The notes beneath the pieces are model-generated. The model had not been told where the DNA came from, did no database searches, and worked only from the letters and a program-made list of their open reading frames with translations. Positions 46,761 through 58,129 of a stretch of 64,000 nt of DNA are shown piece by piece; within the stretch, counting starts at the first letter, position 1; every line of letters begins with the position of its first letter. Position numbers and translations under genes: made by a program. The DNA is from Neocallimastix lanati (nom. inval.) (Eukaryota; Neocallimastigomycota; Neocallimastigomycetes; Neocallimastigales; Neocallimastigaceae): assembly GCA_016946835.1 (NCBI GenBank), contig JACVTC010000015.1, positions 1,622,501-1,686,500 on the forward strand. Reading direction: 5' to 3'.

Positions 46761-47853
46761 AAAAAAAATATAATTTTTTAACCATCAAAGGATTCTTCTA
46801 ATCAATCATTTCTTTCTATGAATATATTAATAAATTTAAATAATTTATATTTATATTTATTAATTAATATATTCATTCATTTTATTTAATTTAATTTGAT
46901 ATATTATCAATACATTTCAACATATAGTTTTATTTTCTTGAACTATATATTACAATATATTATTAATAATAATGGACCATTTATTTCTATATATATTATT
47001 GAATTTGATATATCAGAAATTAAAATTTATTTATTATCTGTATATTCTAATATATAACTATATATAAATATTAATATATTACTAATAAAACTCAATTCTT
47101 TTTTTTTTTAATTGTTTTAAATTTTTTTTGTTCAATGGATGGATGATACACCATTAATACATAATTGAATAATAAATAATAAATAATAAATAATAAATAA
47201 TAAATAATAATAAATACAATAAAATAATATAATTTTAGAAAAATAAAAAATAATTTAAATTGTTTATATGGGCTTTTAAATAATAATTTAGTATTATATA
47301 TAGATAAAATCTTTAACTTGAACATTCATTACGAATTACTAATCATTATAAGTTGAATTAATAATTAAATTATAAAAAGTTAATAATTAATAATAATTTG
47401 AAATATTTTTAAACGATTTAATAGTTATAAATATTATTATAATAATTATTAGTAATTAGTTAACTAAATAATTTATAAAAGATTATAAAGGTTGTTAAAA
47501 GACTTTTAATTTATTAAATTAATTATAGCAATTGTTCATTAATAAAACTTATTATTAAAATATTAAATAAGAGGTTTTAATAAATTTTGATTAATGAATT
47601 TTTTAATTAATTTACAAAATATTGTGTGTGATAATTATTTAATTGAAATTAATTATTATATTTATTAATATATCTTAACCTATCCAATTCAAAACACAAT
47701 CATAGAACGTAATATTAATGCTAATAATAAAGTATTAAAATAAAAAAATATATATATATATATATAATATTATAATATATAATTTTTTTATTTATTTTTT
47801 ATTTTTTATTTTTATTATTTGTTGACAATAATTAAAAACAATTAATAATTAAG

Positions 47854-47884
<31 letters not shown>

Positions 47885-47974
47885 CATATATTACATATTT
47901 ATTGATTTAAAAAAATTTTTCTATAAAATTGAATTAAAAATTTTTATTAATTACATTTATTTAAATATTTCCAC
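46761..47974. other. AT-rich DNA downstream of the ankyrin-peptidase gene
   Basis: No gene is seen. It contains AATAATA repeats (47168-47210) and (AT)n runs at 47747-47765 and 47852-47878. The frame at 47092-47325 is low complexity. Confidence 0.5.
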
Positions 47975-49064
47975 TTATAAGTATGATAATTCTGTTAATT
48001 TTAGCCATGTAAGTAAAATATATTCTCTACCATTAATTTTTGAATCAATTTTATTGTCTAATTCTTTACTATTTGGAATGAGAGGATACCAATTCAAGCA
48101 TTTTAAATTATCTAAATTAAACTTTGAAATAAAATTATTTTCTTTTTTAGATAAATAAGTAACATACCAAGCATAATTTGATCTATAAAATAATAATTTC
48201 CCTGAAAAAGTACAATAAAATAGTGATTTTTGTACTATTTCTAATTCATTAAGTTTTATTACTTTTTCATTATCGCTTATATCTAATTTATTGATATTTT
48301 CTTTTAACTCATTTATATCATCTGGAGATAATTTTAAATGTAATCCATATTCATTCAATATGACCATTTCAGTTTCAGATAAAACTTTTGCTGATTCTCT
48401 TGCTTTTCCTATTCCATATACATCTATATTATCATATAATGTTCGTATAGCAAATTCAATCTCACTATATTTAACAGCAACGTTCATATTTTTATTTTTT
48501 ATACTTGATTTGTGAACACCAACTACTTTATATTTTCCATTTAGAAGAGGAGAGCCTGATGATCCAAAGTATGTTGATATATTATGATATAAATTAAAGC
48601 TATGGATTTCTTCTATACTTCCAAGATTTAATGTAAGTTCTTTTTTGGGTAATTGTAAAATTTCAATTGATTCATATTCTCTGATATCCTCATTACTAGG
48701 ATTAAGAAAATATGGATTAAATTCATTAATAATTTCATCACTTAATTCAATAAACGTAACATCAATTAATTCTGATGTAAATACAAAATTTTTTTCATTT
48801 ATTTTTATTTGTATTGGTTTATTATCTTCACTAGCTACATATATTTCAAATGATTCTCCTGTTTTAAGCTTATTTTCACTTATTACATGATTATTAGTCA
48901 GTAAACCTTTCATTGGATTTTTACTTGATGGAATTGGAATGGTAATAAAAGATCCTGTCCCATAACCTTCTTCTACTTTAATTAAACATATCGATCTATT
49001 AAAATCTTTATATGATATTATTTCATCTTTTGGAATATACATTTCATTTATTGTAATTGGTGAA
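47975..49064 (-). CDS. Trypsin-like peptidase with a unique C-terminal domain; probable last exon of an ankyrin-peptidase gene
   Basis: From the ATG at 49042 there are 355 residues. Residues of about 16-205 form a chymotrypsin-fold peptidase closely related to the C-terminus of the 2492-residue protein: GYGTGSF, His52 in TNNHVI, Asp94 in LIDVTFIEL and Ser162 in FGSSGSP. Residues 206-355 are an extra domain (starting DVYGIGKARESAKVLSETEM) absent from the larger paralog, with no recognised family and two Trp-rich stretches near 292-350. The frame stays open upstream of the ATG through TITINE-like codons to an AG at 49065. Phase and sequence fit an intron joining it to a 25-nt exon and then to the ankyrin ORF at 49474-50451. 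If that is wrong it is a free-standing cytosolic peptidase. No signal peptide is seen. Confidence 0.82.
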
Positions 49065-49330
49065 CTTTTATTATAAATAATAATATTTTTTTTTAAAAAT
49101 AATTAAAATTATGAAAATATAGTAATAAAAAAAATGAATAATGATATGAAATATTTATATAATTATAAAATAAAAAAATATATAAATTAACGATTTATTT
49201 TCATTTATCATTATTTTAAAATAATTTATATTTTTAAATAAAATTTTGTTAAATTTATTTAAAAACAAAAAATTTAATTTATTTTTATTGAAAATAAATA
49301 TATATTAATAATATAAAACATAAAACTAAC

Positions 49331-49355
49331 CTATCTGAATCGGTATTTTCAGTTA
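49331..49355 (-). CDS. Predicted 25-nt exon linking ankyrin and peptidase exons
   Basis: On the minus strand ATTAG (acceptor) precedes TAACTGAAAATACCGATTCA plus GATAG, followed by GTTAGT (donor). Joined after the G at 49485 (donor GTAAAA) and before the T at 49064 (after AAAAG), the frame is kept across both junctions and adds VTENTDSDS-type linker residues. The introns would be 129 nt (49356-49484) and 266 nt (49065-49330). This is a prediction from splice-site and phase agreement only. Confidence 0.5.
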
Positions 49356-49473
49356 CTAATTCAATTTTGTTTTCATTACATTTTTAAATATAAATATATA
49401 AATAAAAAAATTTTCATTATTTATTATTGTATTTAATTAATAAATTATTCAATTAAATAATGATAAATTAAAA

Positions 49474-50451
49474 TTAACTTTTACCATGTAAGCAATTTAT
49501 CATTTCTTTATTGTTATATTCCCAAGCAATATCCAATGGTGTATCTGAGTAATAATTCACTACGTTTGATAGATTTTCTTTATTCACTAAAGATTTTACA
49601 ATTTCAGTACTATTTAAGTAGCAAGCAATATGCAAAGGTAAATTATTTTTATTATCCTGAATTGTAACATCAATATCATCACGTTTAATGAACCAATCTA
49701 CTATATCTTTTTCTTTAAAATAACATGCTATCATTAAAGAGTTTATACCGTAGTTAGTCTTTTTATTTATTTCAATTTTTGGATATTTTAATAAACATTT
49801 AATTACTTCTTTATTCCTTTTTTTACATGCAATTGTTAATGGTGTATCTCCATTTTTATTTGTTTTATTTATATTCAATTTAATTTTATTTTCATTAGCG
49901 AACTCTATTAATAAATTAACCATTTCAATATTGCCTTTTTTAATAGCATTTAAAAGTAAATAATTTTCATAATTTTCTTCATTCAATTTTAAAATAAAAC
50001 TTCTTTCATTGGCATAATCAATTAATTTTTTAACTATTTCAATATTATCCTTAAAAGTGGTCAAGAAAAGTGGATAATCCCCATCATTGCTCTGTTCATC
50101 TATTTTTAAAATAATATTATTTTTATTTGCATAATCAATTAATAATTTTACTATTTCAACATTATTATTATAGGTAGCCTGGAGGAGTGGATAGTTTCTT
50201 TTTTCATTCTGTTCATTTATTTTCAAAACAATATTATTTTTATTGGCATAATCAATTAATAATTTTACTATTTCAATATTATCTTTATTAGTTGCCAAGA
50301 GAAGTGGGTAATCCCCATTTTTATTCTGTTCATTTATATTCAAAATAACATTATTATTGTTAGAATCATTTAAAATTGATTTCACATTTTCAATATTTTC
50401 AGTTTTAATTTCTTCTAAAAGTTCTTCAAGTTTACTATCACTTTGTTCCAT
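49474..50451 (-). CDS. Ankyrin-repeat ORF, 325 residues; probable first exon of the ankyrin-peptidase gene
   Basis: Starts MEQSDSKLEELLEEIKTENI, related to the N-terminus of the 905-residue protein. The first four or five units (about 25-190) are the 39-residue local type (LLIDYANKNNI, NYPLLQATY). The last four (about 195-322) are closer to the classical 33-residue form (GDTPLTIACKKRN, NNLPLHIACYLN, SDTPLDIAWEYNN), so two repeat classes are joined in one protein. As a single ORF it stops right after CLHGKS. The CATG|GTAAAAG at 49488-49479 is a good donor, and use of it would skip that stop and lead to the peptidase exon. The shared 5' module lies upstream. No targeting signal is seen. Confidence 0.85.
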   Translation of the reverse strand: MEQSDSKLEELLEEIKTENIENVKSILNDSNNNNVILNINEQNKNGDYPLLLATNKDNIEIVKLLIDYANKNNIVLKINEQNEKRNYPLLQATYNNNVEIVKLLIDYANKNNIILKIDEQSNDGDYPLFLTTFKDNIEIVKKLIDYANERSFILKLNEENYENYLLLNAIKKGNIEMVNLLIEFANENKIKLNINKTNKNGDTPLTIACKKRNKEVIKCLLKYPKIEINKKTNYGINSLMIACYFKEKDIVDWFIKRDDIDVTIQDNKNNLPLHIACYLNSTEIVKSLVNKENLSNVVNYYSDTPLDIAWEYNNKEMINCLHGKS

Positions 50452-50519
50452 AGATACCCCAATTTATTTTTTAAGAAAATTAAATGAAAAAATATGTAAT
50501 AAATTATAAATTATTTTTT

Positions 50520-50900
50520 TTTTGATTATACCTTTAAATTATAATTAATATATTTAATTGATTATTATCTTAAATTCTTATAATAAAAGTCTATAATAAA
50601 GAATATTTAAATGAAAATTAAAATTTTTTGTTAAAAAACAATTATATACGAAATTTAAATAATTTTTTTAAGTAGATATTTATTAAAATTTTATTAAGTA
50701 TATAATTTATCAAAATAACAATAATAATAATTTTAATAAAAATATATAAAATTAATAAAAAAAATAGAAAAACAAAGTTTAATAATTAAATAATTCTAAA
50801 TAAGAATAAGAAAGTGTTAAAAACGAAAATAAGAATTTATATGTTCTACCTATATTAGTTATATAGTTAAAACAACTTATTAATATTATAATAAGAATGA
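50520..50900 (-). promoter_or_regulatory. Shared 5' flanking module of the ankyrin genes, copy 3
   Basis: Upstream of the ankyrin-peptidase gene. The plus strand carries TTCTTATAATAAAAGTCTAT, AATATTTAAATGAAAATTAA, TATATACGAAATTTAAATAA, GTATATAATTTATCAAAATA and TAGTTATATAGTTAAAACAA, in the same order as copies 1 and 2. Confidence 0.6.
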
Positions 50901-50989
50901 ATTTAAATATTTTATTTAATCAATAGAAAGATTTAAATATTTTTAAAGATATTATACAACCTTAAAAGGTATATATATATAGATTTGCT

Positions 50990-51193
50990 TATAAATATTT
51001 GGACATTTTTATATATTTTTTAATTTTTTATATTCAATTAGATATTATCTTTAATTATTATAATAAAAGTATATAAAAAAGAATATTTATATGAAAATTT
51101 ATATTTTTTGTTAAAATATATTTATATACGAAATTTAAATAAATTTTTTAAGTAGAAACTTATTAAAATTTTATTAAATATATAATTTATCAA

Positions 51194-51285
<92 letters not shown>

Positions 51286-51500
51286 TAAATAAAATTAATA
51301 AAAAAAAAATAGAAAAAAATAAAAAAAAATAAAAAAAAAAAAAAAAAAAAAAAAGAAAAAAAATGTTTAATAATTAAATAATTTTAAATATGAATAATAA
51401 TTTTATTAGAAAGTGTTAAAAATGCAAATAAAATTCGAAAGTCTTTTGGATATTAGTTATATAGTTAAAATAACTTACTATTGTTATAATAAGAATATTT
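50990..51500 (-). repeat. Tandem duplicate of the ankyrin 5' module
   Basis: It repeats the landmarks of 50520-50900 about 0.5 kb further on (TTATTATAATAAAAGTATAT, TATATACGAAATTTAAATAA, AAGTAGAAACTTATTAAAAT, TAGTTATATAGTTAAAATAA). It is interrupted by a (TAA)n array at about 51196-51285 and A-runs at 51300-51360. No gene is attached to this copy. Confidence 0.6.
51196..51285 (+). repeat. (TAA)n microsatellite, about 29 units
   Basis: An almost perfect TAA array inserted in the duplicated module. The sister copy at the same relative place (about 50717-50731) has only about five units, so the array grew after the duplication. Confidence 0.9.
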
Positions 51501-52139
51501 TATTCAATCAATTGCAATATTTAAATATTTTTAAAGATATTATTCACCAACTTTAAAGTTATTTATATATAGATTTGTTTTTAAATATTTTAACAAAAAA
51601 AATTAAAAAATTAACAAAAAAATGAAAATAACATGTAATATACTGTGGCTCTTTAATTATTTTATTATAAACCTTGGTATATTTATGTAATTTAAAAATA
51701 TGTTATTATCTTATAATAATAATTTTATTAATAAAACTAATTATTAAAATAAATAAAATTTATTTTTATATTATGTATTTATTTGCTTATTATATATATA
51801 TATGTTTATTTAATTTATATTAATAAATAAAAAAAATCATAAAATTATATAGTTCTACGAAGTCAAAAGATACTTTTTATTAGTACTTATTTTTGAGTGT
51901 GAGGCATTCCGAAAAATTTCATTTCTGAAAGTTGCATTTCACACAATTTTTTATAGTCATTTTCAAAATTTTCATTTCGAAAAAATTTCATTTCGGAAAG
52001 AAACATTTCACAAATTTTTTTAAAAGTTAATAAATAAATAAATTAATAATAAAACAAATAAATAATATATACTATTTAAATAAATAACTAAATAAGTAAA
52101 AAATAAATAAATTTAAAAATAAATTTTTATTAATCTATA

Positions 52140-52174
<35 letters not shown>

Positions 52175-53055
52175 CTAGGAATAAACTTTATTTAATAATA
52201 TTTTTTTTAAAAAATACATGAAATTTAAATACATGAAATTATTTTTTATATTAATATTAAAAAACTACGTTATGAGATTCGAGGACGAAAAGGCCTCTAA
52301 CTCTTCCCATATTAATCTATACAACTTTATTGTATAGATTTAGATTAATTATTTTAAAAGGAGGGTGGTACGTTTCGGAATGTGGCTTTAAAATTTTTTA
52401 CATAAATTTTTATTTCGGAATGTGGCTTATATTATTTTTTTTATAAATTTTTATTTATGAATATAATATTTAAAACATTAAAAAAAATGGCACATATACT
52501 TTCTTTGAAAAAATAATTATTAAAAATATTTAAAATGTGATATATTTCAAAAAAATGATGATTTACATTCGCCATATTCTGAAAATTTTTATTTATTTAT
52601 TAATTTATTCATTTATTTATTTAATAATAATATTTAATAATATTTTTTTTTTATACTATTTTTTAATTATAAAGTTTGTTTATTATATGGAAATATAATA
52701 ATTTACATTAATTTAAAATACTGTAAAAATTATAATAAAATTCATGTTAATATATATGAATATGCTATATCATTTACTTTATTATATAATTTATTTGTTG
52801 CTAAATTCAGTTTTTATATTAATTTCATATCAATATCTTATTTATTTTATTTTATCATATTATATATTATTATTTCACTGCATATTTATTTATTTTATAT
52901 TATATTATTTTGTTTCGATTGATACTTGAAATTTATTATAATTCAAATATTTATTTTATTTTATTTTATTTTATTTTATTTTATTTTTATTAATACTTGT
53001 ATTTTTATTATAATTCAAATAATTTTTTTATTTTATTATATTTCATATTTATTTT
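51501..53055. other. AT-rich intergenic DNA with a small structured island
   Basis: No gene is seen; the frames at 52744-52929 and 52926-53141 are Leu/Ile/Tyr/Phe strings. The island 52263-52385 contains a hairpin of ATTAATCTATACAA with TTGTATAGAT. It also has CGTTTCGGAATGTGGCTT, whose CGTTTCGGAA core recurs in the palindrome at 53056-53511. Short TTCATTTCGGAAAG-type words lie at 51913-52005. Confidence 0.5.
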
Positions 53056-53511
53056 ATTTTATTTTATATTTATTTTTTTATTTTTTTTATTTTTTATTAT
53101 CAAATATTTATATATTAAATTATGAAATTATTATAAAATAAAATATTTATTTAATTATTATTTAATTATTTATTTATATAAAATAATTTAAATATAATAC
53201 GCCATCTCAAAAAACATGTGGCTTATATCTATTCACGTGCGGTTCCGAAACGCGCTCTCCCCTAAATATAAATATTTCTTTATTGAAAAATAAAACTTTT
53301 AAAAGTGGAGAGCGCGTTTCGGAACCGCACGTGAATAGATATAAGCCACATGTTTTTTGAGATGGCGTATTATATTTAAATTATTTTATATAAATAAATA
53401 ATTAAATAATAATTAAATAAATATTTTATTTTATAATAATTTCATAATTTAATATATAAATATTTGATAATAAAAAATAAAAAAAATAAAAAAATAAATA
53501 TAAAATAAAAT
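53056..53511. repeat. Perfect inverted repeat, 205-bp arms, 46-bp spacer
   Basis: The left arm 53056-53260 and right arm 53307-53511 are complementary along their whole length as far as can be checked by eye. The inner ends are CGCGCTCTCC and GGAGAGCGCG. The inner third of each arm is unusually G+C-rich and contains CACGTGCGGTTCCGAAACGC. The spacer is 53261-53306. Similarity stops abruptly at the outer ends. It could be a foldback transposon, a recent palindromic duplication, or a source of double-stranded RNA. Confidence 0.9.
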
Positions 53512-54068
53512 ATTTAAAAACAATTCTATATATAAATAACTTTAAAGTTAGTGAATAACATATTTAAAGTTAGAAGAATATCAAAACGTTTCTTTAAAGT
53601 TACACGATGACAAGAAAACTTATCACTTGGTGAGAAAGAGTTATTTCCGTGTTTATTCATTCATTAATAATTATTTTTAATGTTATTATTATTAGATATT
53701 TTAAAATGTCTATATAATGGTAATAAATAATATAAAGAATATATAAATAAAAATTAAAAAATAAAATATTAATATTTCTTTAAAAAAAAAAAAATATAAA
53801 AGAAAAAAAAAATAATTAAAAGTTTGTTATTATTTCTTTCAAATTCATGTTTTATTTTTAATATTTTTATTGTGATATATTATTTTTTATTTTATTTTTT
53901 TTTTTTTTAAAATTGGTTAAAAAAATTTTTTTCAAAAATCTTTTGTTAGACTTTTTTACCTGGATGAGCTGATTTTGTAATTTTACCCCAGCTGTTTTCA
54001 TTGTAAATTCTCTTACAGATGCATCTTGAAAAATAACTATTCACTATTTATTAAAACAAATTTGAACC

Positions 54069-54102
<34 letters not shown>

Positions 54103-54619
54103 TTTTTTTATCATACAATATAAAAGTTGTTTAAAATAAATAATTAAATTGTTTTTCAATTTTTTTTTTTTTTTACAGCAAAGCAAAAAAAAAAAGAATA
54201 AAATGAAAAGTAAAAAAATTGAAAATATTTATATAGCTTTCTTAAAAATAAAAACAAGTTTTTATATTTGTTTAAACTTTGTTAATGATAGAATTATAAT
54301 AATGTTTACCCTGCGCCTTTTACACTCTATATAAAATAGGATAAAAATATGTTATAATATTACATGTTATTTAATAAATTAATAAAAACACTCTTTGAGA
54401 TATAAAACCTTAGTGGAGCTAAATAATGTTTATAATTTGCAACAGATGACCAGAATCCAGTGTAAAGTATTTAACTCATTAATTATAAGTAAACCAAACA
54501 TGAATGAGATGTACATTTGCAAATGGATATCATGTGAATAAGTGAAGATGTATTTTTTTTTTTAAAGCTGTAATTATAGCGAACTTTAATCTTTATTTAT
54601 TTATTAAAATAATAATTAC
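53512..54619. other. AT-rich DNA before the copia-3 insertion
   Basis: No gene is seen. A patch at 53930-54010 (CCTGGATGAGCTGATTTTG, CCCCAGCTGTTTTCATTG) and another at 54400-54545 are less AT-rich and may be old coding or LTR remnants. The A-run at 54074-54100 and the frame at 54149-54334 are not credible genes. Confidence 0.4.
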
Positions 54620-54921
54620 TGTTATAAATATTGATTAAAAAATATTAAAATTAAATATTAGAAATAAATAAATTAAAATTCGTAATTTAATTAAAGTATT
54701 AGCAATTATTTTTATAAATTTGTAATTAAATTTATTGGCAATTTTTTATGTAAATTAGAAATAGTTTTTATCAAATGATAAATAATATCAAGCCACAACA
54801 TGTATATAAATATCATTAATTTTATCATAATTTTATATCCTTGTAATTACCTTATTAGTTTATAAATAATAAATAAATAAATTATTATTAAATAAATAAA
54901 TTTGATATATTATATTTATTA
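54620..54921 (+). repeat. 5' LTR of copia-3
   Basis: Starts TGTTATAAATATTGATT and ends TATATTTATTA by alignment to the 3' LTR. It is 302 bp, longer than the 3' LTR partly because of extra AAAT units near 54880-54900. Differences from the 3' LTR include TAGCAA/TATCAA and TCATAATT/TCCTAATT. The end is TA rather than the usual CA. Confidence 0.85.
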
Positions 54922-54943
54922 GATTAAGAGTCTTTTTTCTACC

Positions 54944-55810
54944 ATGAACTCTGCCACTACTACTACTCCTTTTGTCCAAAAACTCAATGGAAAAAATTTT
55001 TGAACTTGGTACCTCTTTATTCAAAATTTCCTTAAAGGAAAAAGACTATTTCAATATACTGAAGTCGACATCATTGCTGAACGAACCAACGTTTGTAATT
55101 AATTAACTAATGAACTCCAAAATCTACAAGCTCAGGCCGAGAATAATCAAAATAATCAGGAACTTCAAGCCAAAATTCAAAAGCAATTAATTCAATAGCA
55201 GAACGCTATAGAAGAGGTGATTTCCAACGACGCTATGGCTAACTCCATAATCAATTTTTAATGTAACAGAAAAAGTTTTAAATTTATCGAGAGGAGAGAA
55301 AAAGCGTTTGAAAAAATGGAGAAACTAAAACAACTTTACGAAAAAGTCGAAGAAGAAAAACATTCTTTGTGGTACAAGAGGCTCTATGAACTTAACTCAA
55401 GTTACATCAATAGCACTATGGATGTCATAAATGAAATTATGGAACTTTTCAATATGTTACACTAAACAAATCTAAATCCGAGCAATTTAGAAAAACTTAC
55501 AATTTTAAACAATGCTCTTCCAAATAAAATCAAAAATATTGTCAATTTTAACGCAGACGTCAACCTAATTGAATTCTACAATGATATCAGAAAATAAGAT
55601 TTTTATTAGAAAATATAAAATTCAACAGACTCACTAATTTAAACAACAATTATATTCAAAATTCTCCAGAAGACAACATGGACCTTGATTATGATCGTAA
55701 TCACGTCTATCATCATAATTAAAAACCTATACAATTCAAAATCTTATCCTTCCAACAAGAAATTTTGCCACATATGTAAAATCAACTGTCATTCCACCAA
55801 CGAATGTTTT
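54944..55810 (+). pseudogene. copia-3 gag, broken
   Basis: It begins with an ATG at 54944: MNSATTTTPFVQKLNGKNF, then a TGA, then TWYLFIQNFL. The LNGKNF.TW pattern is the usual start of copia gag. Further in-frame stops occur, including TAG within LIQ-stop-QNAIEE and TAA after FNMLH. The zinc knuckle CHICKINCHSTNEC (55766-55807) keeps all four ligands. In intact elements gag forms the particle and binds RNA; here it cannot be translated whole. Confidence 0.75.
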
Positions 55811-56204
55811 TTCAACACAAAGACCAACAAATGAATTACAAATGCAAACGAATCAATCAAAGGAGACATAAATATAACTACAAAAAACAAACTGGATCAT
55901 TAAAAAACATCGAACATAGCGGTGACTATGTCCCCTTCGATGAACTTTATAATAACTATTATGATTATTCTATTAATAGCATTGAATATACCAATGATGA
56001 ATACAAAAATAACATAGAAACAATAGATAATCACGTGATAACACATAATAATTTTATCTTAAACAACAATTTTAGTGATAATATTTCATTTTTCATTAAT
56101 TTTATACTTACCAATAATCATGTGTATAGTTGGGGTTGCTCAGCATATCAAACATTTATGAGTACTAAACCGTATTGTCAAGTAAATGGTAAAAATATCC
56201 GAAT

Positions 56205-56262
56205 AGTACTCAGTTGACCTATGACACAGGTTCCTCTGAAGATATTACAAATAAGTGTCTAT
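56205..56262 (+). pseudogene. copia-3 aspartic protease active-site region
   Basis: LTYDTGSSEDITNK reads as the DTG/DSG active-site loop of a copia protease. The surrounding frame is broken by stops at 56216 (other frame) and 56312, so no complete protease is encoded. Confidence 0.6.
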
Positions 56263-56599
56263 TAACGAATTTTAAGAAACAAAACATTACAATGAGAAGT
56301 GATAACAATACCTAATACTACTTTGAAAGATATTGTGCATTTCACGGAAAAATAAACGATCATAGAATAACCTTACATCACGTACTATTTTCAAAAAACG
56401 TATCAAAAAACATATTTAGTGGTGTTAAACTCTCAAAGGAAGGAATATATACCCTAATTGTATCAGACCAAAAAAACAAGCCTTACATCAGTCTTATTAT
56501 GAACAATCGAGTAATTGGAACTTTTTATTCTAACATCCACAATATAATACACATGACTATAAATCCAATTAATACTATTTCCCAAAATCTACTTAACAT

Positions 56600-57450
56600 T
56601 GAAATAGACAACAATAATATAAAAATATGGCATAATCGACTTGGTCACTTTTTTCTTTATGATATTAACAAATATCTAAAACTAAACAAAATAAAACCAT
56701 TAAATTGTACCGAATGCCGAATTTCCAAAATGAATTAAGACCATTTTAATGGTACTCCCCCTAGAGCCACAGAATTACTAGAGATAACTCACTCCGACAT
56801 TGTTAGCCCTGTGGAACCATCCATTACAAACAAAAAATACTTCATAACATTCATAGATGAATTTTCATGAAAGGCATGGTTATACTTACTTGAAGAAAAG
56901 TCACAAGCAACTGAAATAATAATACAATTTCTCACATTTATTGAAAACCTATAATAAAGTCATCAAAACTTTCAAATCAGACAATAGTAAAGAATACAAG
57001 AATAAAAGGATATTCAATTTCTGTAAAAATAAAGGTATACACAAAGTATTCTCAATACCTTATAATCCGCAAATCAACGGTCTCGATGAAAGGTTCAACC
57101 GTACCATTGTCGATTGTACAAGAACATTATTATTCACTTCAAAACTCTACTAAATTTTGGGATATTGCAATCAAATATGCCACTCATCTATATGATTTCA
57201 CTCCACATTTCAGTATAAACAATTGAATTCCCAATAAAATTTTCTATAATAATGACATCGACTTATCAAAAATCAAAGTATTTGGATGCTCATCATATTA
57301 TAAAATCCTAATAACAACAAAATTTCTAAATTCTGACCAAAATCAAGAAAAGGAATATTTTTAGGTATTGATTTTGAATCTAATAGTTTCGTCGTTATGG
57401 ACTTAAAAGATAATAAATGTAAAATTGTTTGAGAAGCACTATTCTTAGAA
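56600..57450 (+). pseudogene. copia-3 integrase, broken
   Basis: The zinc site IWHNRLGHFFLYD and CTECRISKMN lies at about 56620-56736. The catalytic core has THSDIVSPVEPS (first Asp), FIDEFS-stop-KAWLYLL, FKSDNSKEY (second Asp, in another frame from about 56941) and NGLDERFNRTI (Glu). KVFGCSSYYK and EALFLEDIF follow at about 57270-57460. Stops are TAA at 56737-56739, TGA in FS-stop-KAW, TGA in INN-stop-IPN and TGA in KIV-stop-EALF. The DDE residues are all visible, but in three frames. Confidence 0.8.
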
Positions 57451-58129
57451 GATATATTTCCTGGAGCTCATTTAAATAATAAAATATCAAAAATTAATAA
57501 TGAACGCTGTATTACATATAACACTCTTACCTTTGAAAACTCAAACATTTCAGACACCTTCCAAAATATTGATAATAATAATTACCCTAACAATAATAAT
57601 ATAAAATAACATTTACATAATATTTATACAACGGATAATATTCAAGAAAATGTAAACAAAAATATAGAAAATATTGGTGAAGTAATACTAACAATAATGA
57701 CGTCAATCATACTAAAAATATTGAAAATAACGACATTGAAATCCACAACGATTCCACAATTACACCAACAATATTATATTCAATAATAATAATACTGATA
57801 AACAATCAAAAACTACAAATCTCAAAATATTACTATTTACAAGTGAAGACAATAATCACAAGAAAACAAAAAGAAATCCTAATCCAACTGATCATAAAAG
57901 AAAAAGAAATATTGAAGATATAGAAAACATAATTTATAAGAAAATAAGAAATATCGATAACATCCCTCAAATACTCAGAAAAAGACCACTAACATCAACA
58001 GATAAAAGCGATCCAATATCCAATAAAAGAATAAAATCACAAATCAATAATAAAGAATTCAATAACATCTCACACATAAATAACAATAAAAATCAAATTT
58101 CAGCCAAAAACACAATTCAAAAGATCCCA

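Noticed and set aside
23592-50451. Giant-virus or poxvirus-like ankyrin gene cluster
   Set aside because: The surrounding DNA has a nuclear tRNA gene, copia elements, probable introns and satellites; no viral core genes are seen. The 39-residue unit style fits anaerobic fungi as I know them.
52261-52320. Hammerhead-ribozyme-like core (ATGAG ... GGACGAAAA)
   Set aside because: The conserved CUGAUGA is not complete, stem II would have a mismatch and only G-U pairs, and no matching cleavage-site strand was found.
53056-53511. Paired terminal inverted repeats of a DNA transposon with a transposase
   Set aside because: Only a 46-bp spacer separates the arms and no transposase frame is nearby; it is kept as an inverted repeat only.
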